Positions 22,043-30,145 of a DNA stretch of 64,000 nucleotides are shown piece by piece. The stretch is from Futiania mangrovi (GTDB taxonomy: Bacteria; Pseudomonadota; Alphaproteobacteria; Futianiales; Futianiaceae): positions 1 to 64,000 of the forward strand of contig NZ_JAMZFT010000002.1 of NCBI RefSeq assembly GCF_024158125.1. Reading direction: 5' to 3'. Position 1 is the stretch's first letter. The number at the start of each line of letters is the position of its first letter. A program made the position numbers and the translations under genes. The notes under the pieces were generated by a model. It was given only the letters and a program-made list of their open reading frames with translations. It made no database searches and was not told the DNA's origin.

Positions 22043-23422
22043 ATGACCGAGAACGACAAGACCAATCCCCCCGCCGGCGGCGACATCTCGCCCGATCACG
22101 CGCGCAAGATGCTCAAGAAGGTGGCGAAAAAGGTCGCCAAGAAGGTCGCCAAGAAGGAGGCTGCAAAGGTCGCGGCCCCTGCCAAGAAGGCGCTGCCTGT
22201 CTCGCCGCTCGCGCCCGAGCGCTTCCCCAAGATGCCGCCGGTCAAGGGCGTGCGCATGGCTGCGGCGCGCGCCGGCGTGCGCTACAAGGATCGCACGGAC
22301 CTGCTGCTGATGACGTTCGAGCCGGGCACGACCGCGGCCGGCGTCCTCACGAAATCGAAGTGTGCCTCCGCCCCCGTCGACTGGTGCCGCGAGGCGCTGC
22401 CGCACGGGGCTGCACGGGCCTGCATCGTCAATTCCGGCAATGCCAACGCCTTCACCGGCAAGGCGGGCAAGGACGCGATCGACAAGGTTGCAGCGGCGCT
22501 GCAGGACAAACTCTCCTGCCAGGCGCACGACCTCTACATGGCCTCGACCGGCGTGATCGGGGAACCCTTGCCGCCCGCCCCCATCCTCGCCCAGATCGAC
22601 ACCATCGTCGCCGCGCAGGACGCCGACGCATGGGAGGCCGCCGCCGCCGCCATCATGACGACGGACACCTTCCCCAAGGGCGCGACGCGCACCGCGAAGA
22701 TCGACGACGCAACCGTGACGATCAACGGCATCGCAAAGGGCTCCGGCATGATCGCGCCGGACATGGCGACCATGCTGGCCTTCGTCGCGACCGACGCCTC
22801 GATCCCGCCGGACGTGCTGCAGACGCTGCTGATGATGAGCGTGCGCGACAGCTTCAACGCGATCACGGTGGATGGCGACACCTCCACCTCCGACACGGTG
22901 CTGATGTTCGCCACGGGCCGCGGCGAGAAGCACGAGGCGGTGCGCCGCGCGGCCGATCCGCGGCTCAAGGATTTCCGGGAGGCGCTGGACGCAGTGATGC
23001 TCGACCTCGCGCACCAGATCGTGCGCGACGGGGAGGGCGCGACCAAGTTCGTCGCAATCACGGTCAAGGGTGCGGAGACGGCGCACGCCGCCCGCCGCAT
23101 CGCCATGTCCATCGCCAACTCGCCGCTGGTCAAGACCGCCATCGCCGGCGAGGACCCCAATTGGGGCCGCATCGTGATGGCGGTAGGCAAGGCGGGCGAG
23201 GCCGCCGACCGCGACCGGATCGCCGTGCGCATCGCGGGCTACCCGGTGGCGAAGAACGGCGAGGTCGACCCGGCCTACAACGAGCCGGTGGTCGCCCGCG
23301 CGATGCGCCGGACGGAGATCGAGATCGAGGTGGACGTGGGTGTGGGCCGGGCACGGTCGACCGTGTGGACCTGCGACCTCACCCACGCCTATATCGACAT
23401 CAACGCCGACTACCGCAGCTAG
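22043..23422 (+). CDS. argJ: bifunctional ornithine acetyltransferase/N-acetylglutamate synthase ArgJ
   Basis: ArgJ moves the acetyl group from N-acetylornithine to glutamate in the cyclic arginine pathway. The proenzyme self-cleaves before a threonine; the site is visible as MATMLAFVATDA after GSGMIAPD. Other signatures are IVNSGNANAFTGKAG and EDPNWGRIVMAVG. The core matches known ArgJ, but residues about 20-55 form an added Lys-rich stretch with three KVAKK repeats, so the protein is 459 residues rather than about 410. ATG 22043 follows GGAGAGGG. Confidence 0.95.
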   Translation: MTENDKTNPPAGGDISPDHARKMLKKVAKKVAKKVAKKEAAKVAAPAKKALPVSPLAPERFPKMPPVKGVRMAAARAGVRYKDRTDLLLMTFEPGTTAAGVLTKSKCASAPVDWCREALPHGAARACIVNSGNANAFTGKAGKDAIDKVAAALQDKLSCQAHDLYMASTGVIGEPLPPAPILAQIDTIVAAQDADAWEAAAAAIMTTDTFPKGATRTAKIDDATVTINGIAKGSGMIAPDMATMLAFVATDASIPPDVLQTLLMMSVRDSFNAITVDGDTSTSDTVLMFATGRGEKHEAVRRAADPRLKDFREALDAVMLDLAHQIVRDGEGATKFVAITVKGAETAHAARRIAMSIANSPLVKTAIAGEDPNWGRIVMAVGKAGEAADRDRIAVRIAGYPVAKNGEVDPAYNEPVVARAMRRTEIEIEVDVGVGRARSTVWTCDLTHAYIDINADYRS

Positions 23423-23445
23423 GCATTTCCGCAAGCATCTGGGAT

Positions 23446-23475
23446 TTAAGCCGATCTTTACGCGCCCATGGTTAA
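23446..23475. promoter_or_regulatory. possible CtrA-binding sites upstream of mutT and the pilin gene
   Basis: TTAA (23446-23449), seven bases, then TTTA (23457-23460) is one mismatch from the CtrA consensus TTAA-N7-TTAA. Just downstream the minus strand reads TTAACCAT (23468-23475), the extended CtrA half-site. Such AT words are rare here. CtrA is the alphaproteobacterial cell-cycle regulator and controls pilin genes in Caulobacter. The assignment is inferred from the sequence words only. Confidence 0.35.
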
Positions 23476-23502
23476 GACGGTGCGGCGCGGGAGGGGACGT
23501 GA

Positions 23503-23901
23503 ATGAAACGTGTGCTCGTGTCCGCCTGCGCGCTCGTGGACCCGCAAGGCCGTGTGCTGATCGCGCAACGGCCCGAGGGCAAGACGATGGCCGGCCTGTG
23601 GGAGTTCCCGGGCGGCAAGGTTGAGGAGGGCGAGACACCGGAAACCGCGCTCATCCGGGAACTGGCGGAAGAGCTTGGGATCGACGTTGCGGAATCCTGC
23701 CTGGCGCCCCTGACGTTCGCCTCGCACCGCTACGAGGACTTCCATCTGCTGATGCCGCTCTACGTCTGCCGGCGCTGGTCGGGGACGGTCGAGGCGCGCG
23801 AGGGGCAGAAGCTGGCCTGGGTCCGCCCGGTTCGGCTGGGAGACTACCCCATGCCCCCCGCGGACGTGCCGCTGGTCGCGCATCTCCGGGATCTGCTCTG
23901 A
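23503..23901 (+). CDS. mutT: 8-oxo-dGTP diphosphatase MutT (Nudix)
   Basis: This 132-residue Nudix hydrolase probably removes oxidised GTP precursors. The Nudix box is complete: GGKVEEGETPETALIREL followed by AEELGI (residues about 36-58). An early GRVLIAQRPEGKTMAGLWEFPG is typical of MutT. The start follows GGGAGGGGACGTGA. In many alphaproteobacteria mutT follows argJ, as it does here (80-base gap). Confidence 0.92.
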   Translation: MKRVLVSACALVDPQGRVLIAQRPEGKTMAGLWEFPGGKVEEGETPETALIRELAEELGIDVAESCLAPLTFASHRYEDFHLLMPLYVCRRWSGTVEAREGQKLAWVRPVRLGDYPMPPADVPLVAHLRDLL

Positions 23902-23963
23902 ACGAAACGGCACTCACCCCACCGGAACGGCGGGGATCCGCCAGAACGGAATGGAGTCGAGAC

Positions 23964-24134
23964 ATGTTGTACATCATCCGCGCCGCCCGTGATTTCTGCC
24001 GGAACGACGCCGGGGCCGTGGCCGTGGAGTACGCCGTCATCGCCATGGCGCTGGGTGCCGCGATCGCCGTCTCGATCAGCGCCCTGTCGGGCGACGTCGG
24101 CAGCCTGTGGGGTACGGTCGCGAGCTTCTTCTGA
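23964..24134 (+). CDS. Flp/Fap-type pilin, 56 residues
   Basis: This short gene encodes a type IVb pilin prepeptide. A basic leader (MLYIIRAARDFCRNDAG) precedes a hydrophobic helix AVAVEYAVIAMALGAAIAV with the conserved Glu-Tyr of Flp pilins. TadV/CpaA-type prepilin peptidase would cut after the glycine at residue 17, leaving Glu at mature position 5. The gene starts at ATG 23964 with TGGAG about 8 bases upstream and stops with TGA at 24132. No tad/cpa assembly gene is in the window, so the pilin is isolated here. It ends immediately against a convergent methyltransferase gene. Confidence 0.82.
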   Translation: MLYIIRAARDFCRNDAGAVAVEYAVIAMALGAAIAVSISALSGDVGSLWGTVASFF

Positions 24135-25022
24135 TCACCCGCCGGACTTGAGCGGGCGCTCGACGGTTCCGAGCACATCCGCCAGCCGATGCGTGGCGCT
24201 GCCGGGCCGCAAAGGCTTCGGCTGGTTCTCGTGCGGGGCCCAGCCGGTCAGCGTCACGATATCGAAGGTCGCGGGCACGCGGCCGTCATCGCCCTCGAAC
24301 CGCTCCGCATAGATGTCCAGCGCGCGCGCGAGCATCCGCCGCGGAATCGGGCGGCGCAGCCGGTCATGGAGAATGTTCGTCTCCCCCATGTCCCGGAGGT
24401 CGGCGAAAAGCCGGAGCGGGTTCGCATAGCGCACGGTAACCCGCTCTGAATCGGCGACCGGCAGGGCGAAACCGGCGCGCTGCAGCAGCGCGCCCGCATC
24501 CCGCACGTCGACGAAGGGAAAGACGCGCGGGCTGACCCCGCCTAGCACCTCGGCCTCGGCCTGCATCAGCGACTGACGCAGTTCGGTCAGCGTCTCGCCG
24601 CCGAACATTGCCGCGAGCAGCAGGCCGTCGGGCCGCAGGGCGCGGCGCATCTGGACCAGGGCGCCCGGAAGGTCGTTGACCGCGTGCAGGTCGAGGACCG
24701 AGACGATGAGGTCCACGGAGCCTTCCGCCAGCGGCAAAACCTCGGCATCGGTCACGGCACCCGACGCCGCAGACGCAGGGACGGGAGAGAGCACGATGCG
24801 CTCCGGCCCCGCCGGCAGCACGCCCGGCACCGCCGAAATCTCCACCGTGCGGGCGAAATCGCGCGTGACCTCCGACAGCCGGTCCGCCAGCCGGTCCGCG
24901 ACCTCGGCGGCGAGGAACGGCGGCTCGCCCCGCTGCCGGGCCGCCCGCACGAGGCGGCGGCGGCGCAAGGTCCGGTCGAAGATCTGCGGAGTCTGTCCGG
25001 CCATCGAAACCCGCTCGCTCAT
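24135..25022 (-). CDS. NDUFAF5/BioC-like SAM-dependent methyltransferase
   Basis: This 295-residue protein begins TPQIFDRTLRRRRLVRAARQR, the arrangement of the alphaproteobacterial family related to mitochondrial NDUFAF5 (a complex I arginine hydroxylase/assembly factor) and to BioC. It has methyltransferase motifs DLIVSVLDLHAVNDLPGALVQMRRALRPDGLLLA (split here from positions about 105-138) and the family segment FGGETLTELRQSL. Substrate is not certain. Starts at 25022 or at the in-frame ATG 25004. It is divergent from comF; this pairing is widespread in alphaproteobacteria. Confidence 0.82.
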   Translation of the reverse strand: MSERVSMAGQTPQIFDRTLRRRRLVRAARQRGEPPFLAAEVADRLADRLSEVTRDFARTVEISAVPGVLPAGPERIVLSPVPASAASGAVTDAEVLPLAEGSVDLIVSVLDLHAVNDLPGALVQMRRALRPDGLLLAAMFGGETLTELRQSLMQAEAEVLGGVSPRVFPFVDVRDAGALLQRAGFALPVADSERVTVRYANPLRLFADLRDMGETNILHDRLRRPIPRRMLARALDIYAERFEGDDGRVPATFDIVTLTGWAPHENQPKPLRPGSATHRLADVLGTVERPLKSGG

Positions 25023-25107
25023 TCATCTCGGCGCACCGTCGCGGCGCGTGTGTCCTGCTGCTATCCTCTCCGCCGATGTGGCGCAACCCGGGTGGAGGTA
25101 CAGGGGC

Positions 25108-25908
25108 ATGGCGGCGGGGAATGTGCGCGCAGGACGCATCGGGGCCGCGATCCGGCCTCTGGCCGCTGCCGCGCGCGGGCTCCTGGACCTTGCGTTGCCG
25201 CCCGTGTGCGCGGCGTGCGGGACCGTCGTCTCCGACCCGCACGCGCTCTGTCCCGCCTGCTGGGGGCAGGTGCGCTTCATCACGGACCCGATGTGCGCCG
25301 CCTGCGGCCTGCCGTTCGAGGTGGAGGCCGCCGCTGCAGAACTGTGCGCGGGCTGCATGGCGGAACCGCCCCGCATCGCCGTTCTGCGCGCCGCCGTCCA
25401 TTATGCCGACCCGGCCCGCAAGGTTCTGCTCGCCTTCAAGCATGGCGACCGGCTGGAGCATGCGCCGTTGCTCGCCCGCTGGCTGATGGCGGGGGGCGGC
25501 ACGGCGCTCGACGGGGCGGACCTGATCGTTCCCGTTCCGCTGCACTGGCGCCGACTCGTGCGCCGGCGCTACAACCAGGCGGCGCTGCTCGCCCGCGCGC
25601 TGGGCCGGGCTACCGGCCTGCCTGTCGAGGTGGACGTCCTCCGCCGCATGCGCGCGACACCCATGCAGCGCGGACAGAGCCGGTCCGGACGCCGCCGCAA
25701 CGTCGCGGGAGCCTTCGCCGTGCCCCCGCGCGCCCGGCCGCGCGTTGCAGGCCGCACGGTCCTGCTGATCGACGACGTTGCGACGACGGGCGCGACGCTT
25801 GAGGCTTGCGCCCGCGCCCTGCTGAAGGGCGGTGCGGCGCGGGTCAACGCGCTGACCGTTGCGCGCGTTGTCCCCGATGCGGGGAACGCCTATATCATCG
25901 CGCCATGA
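25108..25908 (+). CDS. comF: ComF family phosphoribosyltransferase-like protein
   Basis: This 266-residue ComF-family protein has an N-terminal double zinc ribbon (CAACGTVV, CPACW, CAACGLPF, CAGCM) and a C-terminal PRTase fold with PVPLHWRRLVRRRYNQA and the PRPP loop VLLIDDVATTGATL. ComF is needed for DNA uptake in competent species, but most bacteria carry it with no proven competence role. The ATG at 25108 has GGAGG upstream. Its stop overlaps the grxC start (ATGA), implying coupled translation. Confidence 0.9.
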   Translation: MAAGNVRAGRIGAAIRPLAAAARGLLDLALPPVCAACGTVVSDPHALCPACWGQVRFITDPMCAACGLPFEVEAAAAELCAGCMAEPPRIAVLRAAVHYADPARKVLLAFKHGDRLEHAPLLARWLMAGGGTALDGADLIVPVPLHWRRLVRRRYNQAALLARALGRATGLPVEVDVLRRMRATPMQRGQSRSGRRRNVAGAFAVPPRARPRVAGRTVLLIDDVATTGATLEACARALLKGGAARVNALTVARVVPDAGNAYIIAP

Positions 25909-26165
25909 GCACCATCACCATCTACACCACCATGATGTGCCCCTACTGCAGCCGGGCAAAGAGCCTGCTGAAGCGCAAGGGGGCGAGCTTCACCGAGATC
26001 GACGTGACGTTCGAGCCCGGCATTCGCCGCGAGATGGCGGAGAAGGCGGGCCGCACCTCGGTCCCGCAGATCTGGATCGGCGACCGGCACGTCGGCGGTT
26101 GCGACGAACTGTTCGCGCTCGACGCGGCCGGGGAACTCGACCCGCTGCTCTCCGGCGCGGCCTGA
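25905..26165 (+). CDS. grxC: glutaredoxin 3
   Basis: This 86-residue dithiol glutaredoxin has the active site CPYC (residues 12-15), the cis-proline region TSVPQIWIGDRHVGGCDEL that binds glutathione, and the standard thioredoxin-fold length. It reduces glutathione-mixed disulfides and supplies electrons to reductases. The four-base overlap with comF and 12-base gap to the downstream amidase gene suggest a comF-grxC-nit operon. Confidence 0.94.
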   Translation: MSTITIYTTMMCPYCSRAKSLLKRKGASFTEIDVTFEPGIRREMAEKAGRTSVPQIWIGDRHVGGCDELFALDAAGELDPLLSGAA

Positions 26166-26177
26166 GCGCCTGCAACG

Positions 26178-27011
26178 ATGTCCGGAACCGTCCGCGCCGC
26201 CTGCCTGCAGATGACGTCGGGCGACGACCTCGACGCCAACATCGCTGAAGCCGCGGACCTCGCCCGGCGGGCTGTGGACCAGGGCGCGACCTTCCTGACA
26301 TTGCCCGAGAACGCGGGCTTCCTCGAAAGCCGGCCCGAGCGGCTCGCAGGACTTCTGAAACCCGAGGACGGGACGCCGATGTTCGCCGCGATGTCGGCGC
26401 TCGCGCGGCAGCACGGCGTCGCGGTCCTCGTCGGCTCGACCGGCGTGAAGCTGGCGGACGACGCGCGCGCCGCCAACCGCTCGGTCCTGTTCGGGCCGGA
26501 CGGTGTGCGCCTCGCCACCTACGACAAGATCCACATGTTCGACGTGGACCTGCCGGACGGCGAAAGCTACCGCGAATCCGCGCGCTACCGGCCAGGAGAC
26601 CGGGCCGTGGTTGCGGACCTTGGCTGGGGCCGGCTCGGCCTCAGCATCTGCTACGACCTGCGCTTTGCCTACCTCTACCGGATGCTGGCGCACGCCGGAG
26701 CGCAGGTCCTGACCGTACCCTCGGCCTTCACCGTGCCGACGGGGGAGGCGCACTGGCACGTCCTGCTGCGCGCCCGCGCCATCGAGACCGGCTGCTTCGT
26801 GATCGCGCCCGCGCAGACGGGCACGCACCCGAACGGACGGCGCACATACGGCCACAGCCTGATCGTCGCGCCGTGGGGCGAGGTGCTGGCCGATGCCGGG
26901 ACCGAGCCGGGCGTGATCGTCGCCGACCTCGACCTCGCCCGCGTGGCAGAGGCGCGCGCCCGCGTGCCCGCGCTGACCCACGACCGCAAGATCGCAGCGC
27001 CGAAGGCCTAG
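26178..27011 (+). CDS. carbon-nitrogen hydrolase, deaminated-glutathione amidase type (Nit1-like)
   Basis: This 277-residue nitrilase-superfamily amidase carries the Glu-Lys-Cys triad: Glu in LTLPENAGF, Lys in YDKIHMFDVDLPDG, Cys in LGLSICYDLRFAYLYR. The strings match the Nit1 branch that hydrolyses deaminated glutathione, a metabolite-repair reaction. Placement directly after grxC, a glutathione-dependent protein, fits. The start at 26178 leaves a 12-base gap to grxC. It is convergent with accA (12-base gap). Confidence 0.88.
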   Translation: MSGTVRAACLQMTSGDDLDANIAEAADLARRAVDQGATFLTLPENAGFLESRPERLAGLLKPEDGTPMFAAMSALARQHGVAVLVGSTGVKLADDARAANRSVLFGPDGVRLATYDKIHMFDVDLPDGESYRESARYRPGDRAVVADLGWGRLGLSICYDLRFAYLYRMLAHAGAQVLTVPSAFTVPTGEAHWHVLLRARAIETGCFVIAPAQTGTHPNGRRTYGHSLIVAPWGEVLADAGTEPGVIVADLDLARVAEARARVPALTHDRKIAAPKA

Positions 27012-27023
27012 GCTGGGCTCGGG

Positions 27024-27986
27024 TCAGGCGAGGCCCTGCCTGCCCATGTCGAGATATTTCTGCCGCCGGTGCTGGCGCAGCTCGTCCGGCGACTTCGCGC
27101 CCAGCTTCTCCAGCGCGTGGGCGATGGCGCCGCGCACAGCGGCATAAACCGTCTGCGGATCGCGGTGCGCCCCGCCCATCGGTTCGGCCACGACCGTATC
27201 GATGACGTTGAGCTGCATGAGATCCTGCGCGGTCAGCTTGAGCGCGGTGGCCGCGTCCTTCGCCTTCGCCGCGTCGCGCCACAGGATCGAGGCGCAGCCC
27301 TCCGGAGAGATCACAGAATAGACCGAGTGCTCCAGCATGATGACGTGGTTGGCGGTGGCGAGCGCCACGGCCCCGCCAGAGCCGCCCTCGCCCATCACGA
27401 CGGAGATCAGCGGCACGCCGAGCCGCAGGCAGGCCTGGGTCGAGCGGGCAATGGCCTCCGCCTGGCCGCGCTCCTCCGCCCCGATGCCGGGATAAGCGCC
27501 GGGCGTGTCGACCAGCGTGACGACGGGCACGCCGAAGCGGTCGGCAAGATGCATCAGGCGCACTGCCTTGCGGTAGCCCTCGGGCCGCGCCATGCCGAAA
27601 TTCCGCTTGATGCGCGAGGTCGTGTCTGAGCCCTTCTCGTGCCCGATCACCATGACCGTGCGCCCCTGGAACCGGCCGAGACCGCCCACGATGGCGGCGT
27701 CGTCGGCATAGGCGCGGTCGCCCTTCAGCTCGACGAAGTCGGTGACGAGGGCACCCACGTAGTCGAGGAACTTCGGCCGGTCCGGGTGGCGCGCGACCTG
27801 CGTCTTCTGCCAGGGATCGAGCTTCTCGTAGGTGTCCTTCAGAAGCTGCTCGGCCTTCTTCTCGAGCTTCTGCACCTCCTCGGCGATGTCCATGGCGTTG
27901 CCGTCGGATTCGCCGATCTGCCGCAGCTCGCGAACCTTCCCCTCCAGTTCCGCAATCGGCTTCTCGAAATCCAGATAGGTTCGCAC
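27024..27986 (-). CDS. accA: acetyl-CoA carboxylase carboxyltransferase subunit alpha
   Basis: AccA (320 residues) pairs with AccD to carboxylate acetyl-CoA to malonyl-CoA for fatty acid synthesis. The family signature is clear: [18 protein letters not shown] at the N-terminus, [33 protein letters not shown] and [14 protein letters not shown] start at GTG 27986 ([10 protein letters not shown]), with GGGGAG about 9 bases upstream; the ATG at 28031 adds 15 non-conserved residues. It lies 28 bases after malyl-CoA lyase on the same strand, so may be co-transcribed. Confidence 0.95.
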   Translation of the reverse strand: MRTYLDFEKPIAELEGKVRELRQIGESDGNAMDIAEEVQKLEKKAEQLLKDTYEKLDPWQKTQVARHPDRPKFLDYVGALVTDFVELKGDRAYADDAAIVGGLGRFQGRTVMVIGHEKGSDTTSRIKRNFGMARPEGYRKAVRLMHLADRFGVPVVTLVDTPGAYPGIGAEERGQAEAIARSTQACLRLGVPLISVVMGEGGSGGAVALATANHVIMLEHSVYSVISPEGCASILWRDAAKAKDAATALKLTAQDLMQLNVIDTVVAEPMGGAHRDPQTVYAAVRGAIAHALEKLGAKSPDELRQHRRQKYLDMGRQGLA

Positions 27987-28014
27987 GCGACGAGACTCCC
28001 CGAAAACCGGCCCT

Positions 28015-28995
28015 TCAGGCCGTGCCCGCAATCATGTCGGCCTGGCGAATGATCACCTCGGCCTGCCGGATCGACGCGAGGTCGATCAGCTTGCCGTCGA
28101 GCGTCACCGCGCCCATGCCCTTCTCCCGCGCCTCTTCCATGGCGGCGAGGATTCGGCGCGCCTGGCCGACCAGCGCCTCGGACGGCGTGAAGATCTCGTT
28201 GGCGAGCGCCACCTGCTTGGGGTGGATCGCCCATTTGCCCGCGCAGCCCAGCGTCTGCGCCCGGCGCGCCTGCGCCCGGTAGGCGTCGTCGTCGGAAAAG
28301 TCGCCGAACGGCCCGTCGATGGGCAGCACGCCATGCGCCCGGCAAGCCGCGACCATCTGCACCAGCGGATAGTGCCAGGGATCGTTCATGTGGAAGGCGC
28401 GGTCCGTGTCTCCCGCCGCGCCGAGCAGCATGCCGTAATGCTCCTGGGTCCCCCCGATGCCGGTCACCGCCATGCCCATGGAGGCGGCATAGTCCGCGAC
28501 GCCGAAATGCACCGACTGCAGCCGCTTCGTCGCCTGCACCATCTCCTTCATGTTGGTGAGGCCGAGCGCGGTTTCCATGATGATCTCGAAGCCGATGCGC
28601 TTCGTGCGCCCCATGGCGTTCTCGGCCTGGGTGACCAGCATGTCGATGGCGTAGAGGTCGGCGCCGGTGCCGGCCTTCGGGATCATGATGAGGTCGAGGC
28701 GGTCGCCGCCCTTCTCGATCAGGTCGACCACGTCGCGGTAGCAGAAGTGCGTGTCGAGGCCGTTGATCCGCACCGAGACGGTCTTCGTGCCCCAGTCGAT
28801 GTCGTTGAGCGCGGCGATGACGTTCGCGCGCGCCTTCGGCTTCTCGGCGGGGGAGACGGAGTCCTCGAGGTCGAGATTGATCACGTCCGCGGCGCTCTTC
28901 GCCGCCTTCTCGAAGATTTCCGGCCGCGAGCCCGGAACGAACAGCTGCGACCTGTTCGGACGTGCGGGCGGTGCTGGAATGTCCGTGAAACTCAT
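28015..28995 (-). CDS. mcl1: L-malyl-CoA/beta-methylmalyl-CoA lyase (HpcH/HpaI family)
   Basis: This 326-residue CoA lyase closely resembles Mcl1 of phototrophic alphaproteobacteria. Shared features include the start [31 protein letters not shown] (metal/oxaloacetate-site acid residues), [18 protein letters not shown] and [19 protein letters not shown]. Mcl1 cleaves beta-methylmalyl-CoA to glyoxylate and propionyl-CoA and acts on malyl-CoA in acetyl-CoA assimilation (ethylmalonyl-CoA pathway). The propionyl-CoA it yields would feed the methylmalonyl-CoA mutase encoded at 43187-45340. The start at 28995 gives MSFTDIP; an upstream ATG at 29088 adds 31 residues without homology. Confidence 0.88.
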   Translation of the reverse strand: MSFTDIPAPPARPNRSQLFVPGSRPEIFEKAAKSAADVINLDLEDSVSPAEKPKARANVIAALNDIDWGTKTVSVRINGLDTHFCYRDVVDLIEKGGDRLDLIMIPKAGTGADLYAIDMLVTQAENAMGRTKRIGFEIIMETALGLTNMKEMVQATKRLQSVHFGVADYAASMGMAVTGIGGTQEHYGMLLGAAGDTDRAFHMNDPWHYPLVQMVAACRAHGVLPIDGPFGDFSDDDAYRAQARRAQTLGCAGKWAIHPKQVALANEIFTPSEALVGQARRILAAMEEAREKGMGAVTLDGKLIDLASIRQAEVIIRQADMIAGTA

Positions 28996-29135
28996 GACGC
29001 TCTCGATGCCCCCTCTGGCGCGCTTCTGGATGATAGCCCGGCGGACGGCGTGCGCGACGGCCGCCCGCGCGCCGGCCATCTGGCGCACGACCGGTGGCGC
29101 CGGACACTAAGCGCGCGGGGGCAAGGCGTCAACGC

Positions 29136-29191
29136 CGCCGCGCCAGCGAGCGGCGTCATGAAAGGACCCCCGCCGCGCCAGCGAGCGGCGT
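29136..29191. repeat. two identical 21-bp hairpin repeats between xerD and mcl1
   Basis: A 21-base word (29136-29156) recurs exactly at 29171-29191, 35 bases on. Each copy is itself an inverted repeat: CGCCGC, eight bases, GCGGCG. The pair lies in the gap downstream of xerD on the minus strand. It may be a twin terminator/RNA-stabilising element or a small REP-like repeat; no T-run follows. Confidence 0.7.
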
Positions 29192-29195
29192 GCTC

Positions 29196-30140
29196 TCAGG
29201 CTCCCCGGCGCGCCAGCGGGTGACGCTCCTCCACGATGGCGCGCAGCCGCGCATCAAGCACATGGGTGTAGATCTCCGTCGTCGAGATGTCGGCGTGGCC
29301 GAGCAGCGTCTGGATCGCGCGCAGGTCCGCGCCATGAGCCAGGAGATGCGTGGCGAAGGCGTGCCGCAGGACATGGGGCGACACCCTCTCCGGGTCGATC
29401 CCGGCCGCGACGGCGAGATCCTTCAGCATCCGGTGGACGCTGCCGCGCGGCAGGTGGCCGGGCCCGCCCCGCGCCGGGAAGAACCAGGGGCTCTCGCCGC
29501 CGCCAGGCTCCGGCGCGAGGAACGCAGGCCGCAGGGGCAGATAGGCCGCGATCGCCTCGCGCGCCGCAGCACCGAGCGGCACGATACGCTCCTTGCCGCC
29601 CTTGCCGCGGATCAGCAACATCTCCGGACCCTTCTTCACCGCCGAGGCGGGCAGGGTCACCAGCTCGGAAATCCGCATGCCCGTCGCGTAGAGCAGCTCC
29701 ACGAGGCACAGCAGCCGAGCCCCCTTCGGCCCTGGTATCGCGCGCGCAGCGGCGAGCAGCGCGTCAACCTCCCCCTCGCTCAGGCTCTTCGGCAGGCTGC
29801 GGGCGCGCGCCGGGCCCTCCAGCGTCGCCGCCGGATTGTCGCCCCGCACCCCCTCCTCGTAGAGGAAGCCGAAGAACTGCCGCACCGCCGCGAGCCGCCG
29901 CCGCCGCGTCGCGGGGGCAAGCCCCTCCGCCCCCATCGCGTCGAGCCAGGCCTCGAGATCGGCACGCTCCGCCGCCTCCGGCCCGCTCTGCCCCCTTGCG
30001 GCGACGAAGGCCGCAAGGTCGCCGAGGTCGCGGCCATAGGCGGCGAGCGTGTTCGCGCTCGCCCCGCGTTCGGCGCTCAGCATTTCCAGAAAGGCCTCGA
30101 CCCGGCCGCTCGCCGCGTGCGCGCGCGCGGGCCGGGCCAT
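29196..30140 (-). CDS. xerD: tyrosine recombinase XerD
   Basis: XerD (314 residues) with XerC resolves chromosome dimers at dif, under FtsK control. A SAM-like N-terminal core-binding domain (about 12-95) precedes the catalytic domain. Catalytic residues are visible: Arg in ATGMRISELV, Lys in IRGKGGKERIVPL, HxxR in HVLRHAFATHLL, His in LGHADISTTEIYTHV, which also contains the nucleophilic Tyr. The TTEIYTHV ending favours XerD over XerC. No integrase-type neighbours or att repeats were seen, so this is the housekeeping enzyme. Confidence 0.9.
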   Translation of the reverse strand: MARPARAHAASGRVEAFLEMLSAERGASANTLAAYGRDLGDLAAFVAARGQSGPEAAERADLEAWLDAMGAEGLAPATRRRRLAAVRQFFGFLYEEGVRGDNPAATLEGPARARSLPKSLSEGEVDALLAAARAIPGPKGARLLCLVELLYATGMRISELVTLPASAVKKGPEMLLIRGKGGKERIVPLGAAAREAIAAYLPLRPAFLAPEPGGGESPWFFPARGGPGHLPRGSVHRMLKDLAVAAGIDPERVSPHVLRHAFATHLLAHGADLRAIQTLLGHADISTTEIYTHVLDARLRAIVEERHPLARRGA

Positions 30141-30145
30141 GGCGC

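Noticed and set aside
29196-30140. Mobile-element integrase
   Set aside because: The recombinase has the XerD signature and housekeeping neighbours, with no attachment repeats or phage genes.
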